In this document: positions 42,132-49,781 of the stretch, one piece after another
Position numbering within the stretch: position 1 is the first letter of the stretch
How the letters are laid out: each line of letters starts with the position of its first letter
Source: Nitrososphaerota archaeon
GTDB lineage: Archaea > Thermoproteota > Nitrososphaeria_A > Caldarchaeales > Calditenuaceae
Length of the DNA stretch: 64,000 bases
Direction of reading: 5' to 3'
Assembly (NCBI GenBank): GCA_009889515.1
Contig: WUQR01000068.1
Location: 124,001 to 188,000, forward strand
The notes under the pieces: generated by a model
Seen by the model: only the letters and a program-made list of their open reading frames with translations
Told to the model about the DNA's origin: nothing
The model's database searches: none
Made by a program: the position numbers and the translations under genes

Positions 42132-44177
42132 TTAAAGCTTAGCGGCTTTCAGACTCAGGGAGTTGGTTAGGACTGAGACTGAGCTGAGGGCCATTGCTAC
42201 GGCGGCAAGGATTGGGTTGAGGAATCCGAGGGCGGCTACGGGTATGAGTGCTGTGTTGTATATGAAGGCCCAGAAGAGGTTCTGCTTTATCTTCCGCATG
42301 GTTAATCGGCTGAGGGTGACAGCCCTCGCTATGTCTACCGGGTCGTCCTTAATCAGCACTATACCACCCGACTCCACCGCGATGTCTGTTCCACTACCTA
42401 TCGCTATTCCAAGGTCTGCCTGTGTCAGGGCTGGTGCATCGTTGATCCCATCACCGACCATAGCCACCCTTAGGCCCTGCTGCTGAAGAGCCTTCACAAC
42501 ATTCAGCTTATCCTGGGGCTTCACGTTAGCTAGTACTTCGGTTATTCCAACCCTCTCGGCCACAGCCCGCGCAACCCGCTCACTATCGCCCGTAACCATT
42601 ATGACTCTCAGTCCCATCCGGCGGAGCCTAGATACCGCCTCTGCAGCGCCCTCCCTCGGCTCGTCGAAGACACCTATGAGGCCAGCAAGGACACCGTTGA
42701 CAGCGACAAATACCACAGTGTGGCCCATAGACTCTAGCCTCTCCACCTGAGGCTCTACCTCCTTGAAGTCTACACCCTTCTTCTCAAGAAGTGTCTTATT
42801 GCCGACCAGTACGGTACTTCCCTCGACCTCTGCAACCAACCCGTGGCCGGGCAGCTCTTCGAGGCTCCTAGGCCTGACAGGCTCTAAGCCGATCTTTTTA
42901 GCGTGCCTAACTATCGCGTCGGCGAGTGGGTGCTGCGAGCCAAGCTCCGCAGAGGCTGCCAGTCTGACAACAGTCTCCTCGTCAAACCCGTTCAGAGGCA
43001 CAACCTCGGCAACCGAGGGGACGCCCCTAGTTATTGTCCCGGTCTTGTCAAGTAAGACAGCGTCGATTCTCTGGGCTCTCTCTAAGACTTCACCGCCCTT
43101 AATCAGTATTCCCCGCTCAGCTCCCTTTCCTGTCCCCACGACGATTGCTGCCGGAGTTGCAAGCCCCAGTGCACAGGGGCACGCAATTATTAGGACTGCT
43201 ATAAAGGAGGTTAGGCCTCGGAGTGAGTCGCCGTTAAGCAGGGCCCAAACAGCCAGTGATGCTAATGCTACCGCAACGACCAGTGGAACGAAGATTGATG
43301 CGACCCGGTTGGCAAGCCGCTCAACCGGCGCCTGAGCAGCCTGAGCCTCCTCCACGAGCTTTATAATCTGTGAGAGCGTTGTGTCGGCACCTACCTTCGT
43401 GGCCCTCACAACAATCAATCCACCGAGGTTAATTGTTCCACCTATGACCTCTTTGCCCGGCTCCTTAGCCACAGGTATGCTCTCCCCCGTAATCATCTTC
43501 TCATCAACACTTGTTAGACCCTCGACCACCACACCGTCTACGGGAATCCTCTCGCCAGGCCTGACAACGACCAAGTCTCCAACGGCCACCTCCTCGACAG
43601 GGACCTCCATCTCTACACCATCCCTGACAACCCGCGCAGTGGATGGCTGCAACTCCATCAACTTCCTAATCGCATCCGACGCCTTCCTCCTAACGAGATG
43701 CTCAAGATACCTTCCAAGAAGTATGAAGGCTATTATGAGGGCGGCGACCTCGTAGTACAGGGCCTCTGGGAAGGCTCCGGGGATGAAAGTGACTATTGCA
43801 CTATATCCCCATGCGGCCGTTGTCCCAATCGCTATTAGTGTATCCATGTTAGAGGTCCGAGCCCTGAGGGCGTGTATCATTCCCCTATAGAATCTGGAGC
43901 CCGCGATGAATTGGACGGGTGTGGCTAGGAGGAATAACAGAATGGGGGTGGGAATTGCGGGGATAGTTACAGGCATCCATGTCAAGATGAGTGTAGGGAT
44001 GCCGAGGACGAAGCTCAGAACCGTCAGCCATTTAATCCGCCTAAGCTCGATCTCCGGCGCCATGAAACTTGCGAGGCACGACTCGGAGCAGAAATAGTAG
44101 GTAGTCCCCCTCACAGTGGCCTTGAGAGCGTCCTCCGACTCGGCCACGAACATTCCGCAGACAGGGTCCTTAGCCAT
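42132..44177 (-). CDS. copA: Copper-exporting P1B-ATPase with N-terminal YHS domain
   Basis: A 681-residue heavy-metal pump. The N-terminus is a YHS/TRASH metal-binding domain (DPVCGMFV...YYFCSESCLASF) instead of the usual HMA domain. Helix 6 has CPC in IIACPCALGLATP, followed by DKTGTITRG, HP in GSQHPLADAIV and GDGINDAPALTQ. The CopA-class signatures YNxxxxP (helix 7) and MALSSVSVLTNSL (helix 8) indicate Cu(I). It ejects Cu+ from the cytoplasm. It sits behind a YHS protein and TusA in one leftward cluster. Confidence 0.93.
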   Translation of the reverse strand: MAKDPVCGMFVAESEDALKATVRGTTYYFCSESCLASFMAPEIELRRIKWLTVLSFVLGIPTLILTWMPVTIPAIPTPILLFLLATPVQFIAGSRFYRGMIHALRARTSNMDTLIAIGTTAAWGYSAIVTFIPGAFPEALYYEVAALIIAFILLGRYLEHLVRRKASDAIRKLMELQPSTARVVRDGVEMEVPVEEVAVGDLVVVRPGERIPVDGVVVEGLTSVDEKMITGESIPVAKEPGKEVIGGTINLGGLIVVRATKVGADTTLSQIIKLVEEAQAAQAPVERLANRVASIFVPLVVAVALASLAVWALLNGDSLRGLTSFIAVLIIACPCALGLATPAAIVVGTGKGAERGILIKGGEVLERAQRIDAVLLDKTGTITRGVPSVAEVVPLNGFDEETVVRLAASAELGSQHPLADAIVRHAKKIGLEPVRPRSLEELPGHGLVAEVEGSTVLVGNKTLLEKKGVDFKEVEPQVERLESMGHTVVFVAVNGVLAGLIGVFDEPREGAAEAVSRLRRMGLRVIMVTGDSERVARAVAERVGITEVLANVKPQDKLNVVKALQQQGLRVAMVGDGINDAPALTQADLGIAIGSGTDIAVESGGIVLIKDDPVDIARAVTLSRLTMRKIKQNLFWAFIYNTALIPVAALGFLNPILAAVAMALSSVSVLTNSLSLKAAKL

Positions 44178-44243
44178 TTGCCTTCACCCTCCTATCCACG
44201 CCCGCGACGCGGCGGGCATAAGCCCACATCCCGGCGGTGCTGC

Positions 44244-44396
44244 TCATTTTCCCACATATTTCGCCGGATTCTTGTCGAAACTATCCTTACACATCTTAGA
44301 GCAGAAGTAATAGGTCACGCCGCCATACTGCGAGGTATACTTGGCCGTCTTCTCATTCACATTCATGTGACAGACTGGATCGATGGCCACGCTCAT
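44244..44396 (-). CDS. Small YHS-domain metal-binding protein
   Basis: A 50-residue protein made only of a YHS/TRASH domain: DPVCHMNVNEKTAKYTSQYG, then TYYFCSKMCKDSFDKNPAKY. Three conserved cysteines (C9, C32, C36) are the expected ligands. It resembles the N-terminal domain of the copper ATPase 66 nt downstream and could be its chaperone or a copper sensor. It is too short for usual gene callers. Confidence 0.85.
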   Translation of the reverse strand: MSVAIDPVCHMNVNEKTAKYTSQYGGVTYYFCSKMCKDSFDKNPAKYVGK

Positions 44397-44415
44397 CAGT
44401 ACGCTGGCCGCGTAT

Positions 44416-44559
44416 TTATGGGCTTTGCTTTAACCTGACCTCGGTCAAGCCGCAGGAAGAACACCTATAGTAGACCGAGTTTCTCTCCTCTTTCTCAGGC
44501 CTCATCTCGCCGCCACAGCAGGGACACCGAAAACCGTCATCACGCGAAGACACTCTCAC
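44416..44559 (-). CDS. 47-residue zinc-ribbon protein
   Basis: GTG (ending at 44559) overlaps the TusA stop by 4 nt (GTGA), so it is translationally coupled. The product has CPCC and CSSC knuckles 17 residues apart, a compact zinc ribbon, between the charged segments SSRDDGFR and LTEVRLKQSP. It may bind zinc or copper. Short length lowers certainty, but the coupling and clean ribbon argue that it is real. Confidence 0.7.
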   Translation of the reverse strand: MRVSSRDDGFRCPCCGGEMRPEKEERNSVYYRCSSCGLTEVRLKQSP

Positions 44560-44834
44560 TTAATCCTCCTAGCCCTAATGATCCAGAGTGATGCCCCAAT
44601 CTTCTCTATCCCAAGATACTCTTGGCCGTTGTTTTTGATAGACTTGGGGACTGTCTCACAGGAAGGCGGGTTGTCTATCAGCACTTCTAGAACTGCTCCT
44701 GTCTCAATCTGGTTGAGTGCTTTCACCGTGTAGAGCTGTGGGTAGGGGCATGTATATCCACGGAGGTCTAGGCGGTATTTCTGGTCCTCAAGTTTTGTGA
44801 GGAGTGTTGGGGGTATCTGGATGTTCTGGGCCAT
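44556..44834 (-). CDS. tusA: TusA-family sulfur-carrier protein
   Basis: A 92-residue TusA/SirA fold. The sulfur-relay motif is DLRGYTCPYPQLYTVKAL with the Cys-Pro-x-Pro active site. It carries a persulfide on that Cys for sulfur uptake or tRNA/cofactor thiolation. The promoter lies between it and the divergent YeeE/TsuA transporter, with TTAATTTAAAT 24-33 nt ahead of the start. TsuB of known TsuA-TsuB thiosulfate systems is a TusA-like protein. Confidence 0.88.
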   Translation of the reverse strand: MAQNIQIPPTLLTKLEDQKYRLDLRGYTCPYPQLYTVKALNQIETGAVLEVLIDNPPSCETVPKSIKNNGQEYLGIEKIGASLWIIRARRIK

Positions 44835-44857
44835 ACGGGTAGCCTTAGGGTTTGGCT

Positions 44858-44914
44858 TAATTTAAATCTTCCATTATTCAGAGCTAAGCTCAGAATAATA
44901 ATATATAAATAAGG
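44858..44914. promoter_or_regulatory. Divergent promoters of tusA and yeeE
   Basis: TTAATTTAAAT (44858-44867) serves leftward tusA. AATAATAATATATAAATAA (about 44895-44912) serves the rightward transporter. The two are 30 nt apart, which allows shared regulation. Confidence 0.5.
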
Positions 44915-44945
44915 GCTAACCTGCTACACTGCGAGGTGTTGAGGA

Positions 44946-46139
44946 CTGAGCCGGACCATCTACATCTCAGCCGTGCTGATAGGGCTGGTCTCAGTAGCGC
45001 TGGGATACTCGTTATACCAGGTTGCGGGTAAAGGATCTCTCTGGGGCATAACGACGGGAGAGTCGAAGCTTGGTGGATTATTCTGGAAGAGCCTAGGCCT
45101 ACCTGTAGACCAGTTAAGATACTTTCAAGAGTTTAAGCTCTTAAGCCCTATCGAGGACCCGACCCAGGCCATTGTATTCGCCATACTTCTCGGTGGTTTT
45201 GCCGCAGCCCTCTTAACCAGGAGCTTCGCCATCAAACACATCCCTGACAGATGGATGCTTCTCCAAGCAGTGGTAGGTGGTGTCCTGCTGGGCTATGGAT
45301 CAAGGCTGGCTCTAGGGTGCAACATTGGAAACTTTCTGTCTGCTTGGGCTGGTGGGGGGCTCCACGCAGCGATATTTACCGCGGCCCTCCTCCCAGGAAC
45401 CTACCTAGGTCTTAGGGTGACTGAGAAAGTGTTTATGACTAGGGCAGCCCCGAAGAAGGTCTCATTTACTATACCACCGGTAATTCAGAGATGGATAGGT
45501 GTGGGTGTGGCGCTGGCCGCGCTTGCGGTTATACCTCTGCTTCAACCGGTGGTGGCTGTCTGGTGGGCTGCAGGAATAGCGTTCGGCGTTCTCGGATGGG
45601 TGTCGAGCATATGCTTCGCCTCATGCTACAGGGACATGGTGGCGCCTAGGTATGCAAGCGGTGTCATGGTTAAGGCTGTTGGACTAGCCATCTTGACATA
45701 CAGCGCAGGTGTTTATCTTCTCCAACTAGCGGGTATACCGTTCGTGCTGAAAGTGCCTCCTATAGGTGCTTTACAGTTCTTCTTAGGAGGTCTCATTTTC
45801 GGACTCGGAATAGGTGTCGCGGGCTCCTGCATATTCAGCAGTGAGTGGAGGGCAGGAGGTGGAAGCGTCTACTCAATGATAGTGCTGCTCTCGACAATAC
45901 TGGCAGGAATGCCGGTGCTCTCGCTTAACTATGAGTGGTGGCTCACAGTCCTACCACAGGAGCCAAAGCCGCTTACACTATATACCTTCGGACCCCACAT
46001 CGGATTTTTAGCACCCCTAACATTCTCACTAGCAATGATCGTCTACGGAGTTTACGCAGACACCACAAGCCGCGCAGCCATAGCATCGTGGTTAGGGGCG
46101 AGGCTCTTAGGCAAGCAGACAGCACCAAGCCCACGATAG
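44946..46139 (+). CDS. YeeE/TsuA family thiosulfate transporter, CTG start likely
   Basis: A sulfur transporter with about 10 helices and 397 residues from CTG 44946. The family cysteines are present: RLALGCNIGNFLSAWAGGGLH, ICFASCYRD and GVAGSCIFSSEW. TsuA passes thiosulfate along such Cys residues. GTG 44973 is the first usual start but lacks a ribosome site, while CTG 44946 has GAGGTG 7 nt upstream and gives SRTIYISAVLIGLVSVALG, a natural N-terminus. It is divergent from tusA. Confidence 0.82.
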   Translation: MSRTIYISAVLIGLVSVALGYSLYQVAGKGSLWGITTGESKLGGLFWKSLGLPVDQLRYFQEFKLLSPIEDPTQAIVFAILLGGFAAALLTRSFAIKHIPDRWMLLQAVVGGVLLGYGSRLALGCNIGNFLSAWAGGGLHAAIFTAALLPGTYLGLRVTEKVFMTRAAPKKVSFTIPPVIQRWIGVGVALAALAVIPLLQPVVAVWWAAGIAFGVLGWVSSICFASCYRDMVAPRYASGVMVKAVGLAILTYSAGVYLLQLAGIPFVLKVPPIGALQFFLGGLIFGLGIGVAGSCIFSSEWRAGGGSVYSMIVLLSTILAGMPVLSLNYEWWLTVLPQEPKPLTLYTFGPHIGFLAPLTFSLAMIVYGVYADTTSRAAIASWLGARLLGKQTAPSPR

Positions 46140-46262
46140 AAAATATCCACACTTACATTCGCGATTTTTCAATCATGGCTACAGAACTCCCGGTATTACG
46201 TGTAGCACCGCGCTACGGTAAGATTAATCAACAGGTAGCGGCCAAATGAGCCTCGCGTCGCC

Positions 46263-46985
46263 ATGCCATACAGATTGCGGCGAACACCTCTGGCTCAGGC
46301 TGTTTACCAAGCCTCTCTCGACTCCCTCCGATACATAAAGCGCAGGCACAATTATAGGGGGCTAGCGGCGATACTCGGTACATCCCCATCCACCCTCTCA
46401 AGATACTTGAGTGGAAAGACACTCCCTAGCCTCAAGAGAGCCCTGACGCTGCTTGAGAAGATTGACTCCCTGATAAAATATGATGAAATTGTAGAAGAAT
46501 TTTTCGGAGGAGAGCTTAACATCGAGGACGGAATCCAGATCTGCCACGACACAGACGTAATCAAGCTCCTCTCAGCCCACATTCTGCGACAATTCATAGG
46601 CAGTAAGATCGACTCTGTCTTAGCAGCTGATCTCCACGCAATCCCCATGGCTACTTGTTTCGCCTCCCTGATAAACTCGGAAGTCTATTTTACTGTGGAC
46701 AGACCTGTATGGCGAGAGAGCCTCGAGATAGCCTACAGGTCGGACGCCGGAAATGTGAGGAATAGTATCTGGCTTCCGAGGAGCCTGATTAGGCGTGGAA
46801 AGAGCATACTCTTAATCGCAACCTCAGTCCTATCCCACAGCCCCTACAGGGAGATACTCGACCTGATAAGAGACAAGCGCGCTTACACCACGGGCCTGTT
46901 CACACTGGTCTCCAGACGGAGTATCTGGACCACACTTAGCGTTACACCAGGGTGCAAAAAAGTGGTTGTGAAACTATACGCTTAG
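46263..46985 (+). CDS. HTH + phosphoribosyltransferase-like regulator
   Basis: A 240-residue protein. Residues 25-70 are an HTH_3-like domain (YRGLAAILGTSPSTLSRYLSGKTLPS). The rest follows the archaeal HTH-PRTase (GfcR-like) layout, with ADLHAIPMATCFASLI for the phosphate loop. The PRPP-binding acidic pair expected before the flexible loop is changed to LIATSVLSHS, so PRTase activity is doubtful and ligand sensing more likely. No operator is evident. It follows the transporter by 120 nt. Confidence 0.72.
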   Translation: MPYRLRRTPLAQAVYQASLDSLRYIKRRHNYRGLAAILGTSPSTLSRYLSGKTLPSLKRALTLLEKIDSLIKYDEIVEEFFGGELNIEDGIQICHDTDVIKLLSAHILRQFIGSKIDSVLAADLHAIPMATCFASLINSEVYFTVDRPVWRESLEIAYRSDAGNVRNSIWLPRSLIRRGKSILLIATSVLSHSPYREILDLIRDKRAYTTGLFTLVSRRSIWTTLSVTPGCKKVVVKLYA

Positions 46986-47037
46986 GTGGCGGGAGTAAGG
47001 GTATATATTTCAAACCCTGTAAAGACGTTCGGCGCAG

Positions 47038-47985
47038 TTGGTTTCTCTCCTAAACGCTGCAGCCTATATTGTCCTACTCGTTTTAGCGACGGTCATTTTT
47101 GCGGAGGGGGTTGAAAAGGTTGCTGTTAGGTTGGGGCTGACCAGGTTCGCTACAGGTGCTCTCTTAACCGCGGCCCTTACAGCTCTTCCCGAGACCATCA
47201 TCGCGATTCTTTCACCGTTTCAGGGAGGATTGTCTTATCTTGAGGTGGGTGCTGGAAGCGTCTTGGGTGCGCCATCAATAACTATTTTGGTTGGGGCTCC
47301 GATGGTGGTTTTAGCCCATCGTAGTCGGGCAGTTAATGTGGGCGTATCGCGGAACTACATCCTCTTTGCCGCCATCTTCTTACCATCAATTCTTGCCCTG
47401 CTTTTTCTCCGGGAGCCAGTCTTCAGATTTACTTTAGCTTTTGGGCTCATGGCTCTCTACGTGCAGTTTGCTAGGGGAATCTACCGCGAGGAAGGGGAGT
47501 TGATGGAGAGTAGATCCAGAACGGTCCTAGAACGGGTCTTACGGACCGATAGTATGGCTCTCACGCTCATGCAGGTCTCAGCATCCCTAGCCCTGATGAT
47601 CTATGCCGCAGACTCTTTCATGGAGGGTGTTGTGGCGAGTGTAGATCCGTTGGCTTATTCTCTACTCTTATCGCCTCTTGGAACATGTCTGGAGGAGGTC
47701 TTGGTCGCGGCTTATTGGTCTTTGAGGCGTAAGGCCGATGTTGCGCTCAGCCTCCTCTCCGGTGAAAACCTGATACAGACTACATTTGTTTTGGGGGTCG
47801 GCATCTTCGCTACAGGCATGTACCTGCCACTTGGCACCATTGCAATAGCTCTAGTCTACACTACTGCAGCACTAGCCCTCGCAGCCATCCTGAGAGCCGG
47901 GGCAAGACCTGCAACTGGGCTACCCATCATCCTACTCTACCCACTATACATGGCCATAGCGCTCAACATGCAGCCCCCCTACTAA
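47038..47985 (+). CDS. CaCA family sodium/calcium exchanger
   Basis: A 315-residue cation antiporter with two inverted repeats. Repeat 1 has ALTALPETIIAI and GSVLGAPSITILVG, and repeat 2 has SPLGTCLEEVLVAA and SGENLIQTTFVLG; in each the acidic residue and the G-S/S-G motif frame the ion site. It likely exchanges Ca2+ for Na+ or H+. A TATA-like GTATATATT 29-38 nt upstream fits leaderless TTG 47038. Confidence 0.82.
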   Translation: MVSLLNAAAYIVLLVLATVIFAEGVEKVAVRLGLTRFATGALLTAALTALPETIIAILSPFQGGLSYLEVGAGSVLGAPSITILVGAPMVVLAHRSRAVNVGVSRNYILFAAIFLPSILALLFLREPVFRFTLAFGLMALYVQFARGIYREEGELMESRSRTVLERVLRTDSMALTLMQVSASLALMIYAADSFMEGVVASVDPLAYSLLLSPLGTCLEEVLVAAYWSLRRKADVALSLLSGENLIQTTFVLGVGIFATGMYLPLGTIAIALVYTTAALALAAILRAGARPATGLPIILLYPLYMAIALNMQPPY

Positions 47986-48017
47986 GAGCGCAACTACCCG
48001 AGCCGTCTCCTCCCACA

Positions 48018-48554
48018 TTATCGCCGACTCTGTGCAGAGTATTGTATGTACGCGAGCCTCTTGTGGAGTATCGCGGCGTTGAATGCGAGAAGTGTTGCAG
48101 AGGCTAGTGCTGGGACTAGGCCTAGGCTAGATGCTAGGGACACGCCTAGTATGGCTACGGTCGGCGCCCAGCCGCAGCAAGTGTAGGTAGCGCTGGCGAT
48201 GGATGAGAGAAATACGGCTAAACCGGCTCCAGATCCCCTGACTAGACAAGACCTTAACTGTCCGAGTCTCCAGAGCCTAAGAAGCATAAGCACGTTGAGT
48301 GATACAAGGACTGCGAGTAATACACCCAACAGCACCACCAGAATCCTCACCGATATCATTGATCCGCCATAGAAGAGTTGTAGGCCAGGCCCAGTATAGC
48401 TCTGCGACTCAAAGTATACAAACACGGCAGCAGGGGCTACTGCGCCAATGCCGGGGAGCCCGAAGTGTTGGATGCCACCGCTTAGATATGCGAAGAGCAG
48501 GAAGTAAGCAACACCCACCATTATTGCAATCGTCCAACCAAGCCTAAAGTGCAT
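48018..48554 (-). CDS. Hypothetical membrane protein next to SCO1
   Basis: A 178-residue protein with four helices, an external loop at about 25-60, and a Cys pair in helix 3 (TYTCCGWAPT). The 9-nt gap behind SCO1 indicates one transcript. The paired cysteines and the neighbour suggest a role in copper handling or cytochrome oxidase assembly. No family recognised. Confidence 0.65.
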   Translation of the reverse strand: MHFRLGWTIAIMVGVAYFLLFAYLSGGIQHFGLPGIGAVAPAAVFVYFESQSYTGPGLQLFYGGSMISVRILVVLLGVLLAVLVSLNVLMLLRLWRLGQLRSCLVRGSGAGLAVFLSSIASATYTCCGWAPTVAILGVSLASSLGLVPALASATLLAFNAAILHKRLAYIQYSAQSRR

Positions 48555-48563
48555 TGCTATGCT

Positions 48564-49241
48564 TCACCTCGAAAGAATGTATTTCGCAGCTTGGAGGTAT
48601 TCTTCCTGGGGCATCTCGGCTGAGAGGGCAAACCTCACTATATGGTCTCTATCAGCCACGAATACGAACCCTACGTGTGTGACAAAGTATGGCTTTCCGC
48701 TCCTAGCGTACTCTGCCGGGTCTATTCTGTTGCCTTTCTCGTCAGTATATATTGCCGGAACATTATACTTCTTCCAGACGGACTCCAGCTGGTCTGGCGA
48801 GCCTGTAAGTGCTATTATCCTGTTGTCAAACCTGCCCGCCCAAGTCTTCAGAGTCTCAGGCGTGTCGCGCCACGGGTCCTGAGTGATGAAGATGAATGCT
48901 ATATCGTTGGCACGGTCGCCGAGATTATTCAGCACATAGGAGTATTTGAGTAGGACGAGGGGGCAGATGTCGGGGCAGTTCGAGTATCCGAAGAACAGGA
49001 ATATGGGTTTTCCCCTCACGCTACTCAGGTTGAACTCTCGCCCATACTGGTCTGTGAGTTGGAAGTCGGCTAAGGGGGTCGGGTTAAGCTCGATTTTGGG
49101 CTTGTACTGAGACACCACCAGATTCTGGTAGGTTATGATTAGAGTGGCAGCCACCAAAGCCGTCAAAGCGACGATAGCGTAGAAAAGCCGCCTCTGCATC
49201 CAACGGCCAATCCTCCCAGACAGATAATAAGGATTCCCCAT
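48564..49241 (-). CDS. SCO1/SenC family copper chaperone
   Basis: About 225 residues; start ATG ending at 49241. An N-terminal anchor helix (about 18-38) precedes a thioredoxin fold with SNCPDICP (CxxxC copper ligands) and the third ligand His in THVGFVFV. SCO proteins deliver copper to the CuA site of cytochrome c oxidase on the outer face of the membrane. No cox gene is in the window. Confidence 0.88.
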   Translation of the reverse strand: MGNPYYLSGRIGRWMQRRLFYAIVALTALVAATLIITYQNLVVSQYKPKIELNPTPLADFQLTDQYGREFNLSSVRGKPIFLFFGYSNCPDICPLVLLKYSYVLNNLGDRANDIAFIFITQDPWRDTPETLKTWAGRFDNRIIALTGSPDQLESVWKKYNVPAIYTDEKGNRIDPAEYARSGKPYFVTHVGFVFVADRDHIVRFALSAEMPQEEYLQAAKYILSR

Positions 49242-49247
49242 CAACAA

Positions 49248-49781
49248 CCCTCCACCAAAACAGAGTTGTTGAGGATTTGGCCAACATCAAGAGGGTCAAG
49301 ACGCTCGGCCCCTCATCCAAAGACTATAGCCTACCGTCAAACACTCGGAGGCATCACAATATCTTTCCCAGCACTCAAACCCCTGTATTAAGGATGCTAG
49401 CCTTAACCAGTAGCTCAGTCCTGCTGGATTGAAAGCATAGGTACTTGGTCTCTATACCACCTCTTCCAAAAGCCTACTAGAATAACTAGTCCTATCTCTA
49501 AGGTCTCCGATATATACTCCATTAACACGCAGTATATCTCGAGCCAAAATTAGCATAGCCGATACCATGTACTCCCCCCGGGTCACTATTATTATAATAA
49601 TAACATCCGACCTAACTTGTTGGAAGTGAGAGAAAAATGGAAGAGAGTTGGCCAAGGGTCACCAGGCCCGACAGTATCTAGGAACCTTGGAAAGGCCGGT
49701 GTTATTAATCCTCGGGCAGTAGAGAACTCTCTACTGCCTAATTAGTCGGGACACCGGCCCTCCAAGATTTTTCCCTACTGT
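49248..49781. other. 534-nt intergenic stretch bearing a long hairpin
   Basis: AT-richer than its surroundings, with no convincing gene. A weak leftward frame (about 49452-49565, MVSAMLILARDIL...) may be remnant coding DNA. An ATTATTATAATAATAA tract (about 49590-49605) could be a promoter or terminator. The right end holds the two-part hairpin 49686-49766. Confidence 0.5.
49686..49766. other. Long hairpin with symmetric internal loop; possible guide RNA
   Basis: Outer stem: CTTGGA (49686-49691) pairs with TCCAAG (49761-49766), and after a small bulge GGCCGGTGT (49694-49702) pairs exactly with ACACCGGCC (49751-49759). Inner stem: GGCAGTAGAG (49715-49724) pairs with CTCTACTGCC (49729-49738) around an AACT loop. 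Between them is a 12/12 nt internal loop. It begins 15 nt behind the stop of the IS110-like gene. It may be a terminator, an element end, or a bridge-RNA-like guide. Structure is seen; role is inference. Confidence 0.7.

Noticed and set aside
42763-43335. A long rightward frame of 190 codons antisense to the copper ATPase.
   Set aside because: It mirrors the codon pattern of a well-conserved gene and has no motif, promoter or ribosome site.
46174-46248. A 24-codon ORF (MATELPVLRVAPRYGKINQQ...) ahead of the HTH-PRTase gene.
   Set aside because: No promoter or ribosome site could be identified; kept out for lack of support.
49420-49445. GCTGGATTGAAAGC resembles the end of an archaeal CRISPR repeat.
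   Set aside because: Only one copy; no spacer-repeat spacing and no cas genes in the window.
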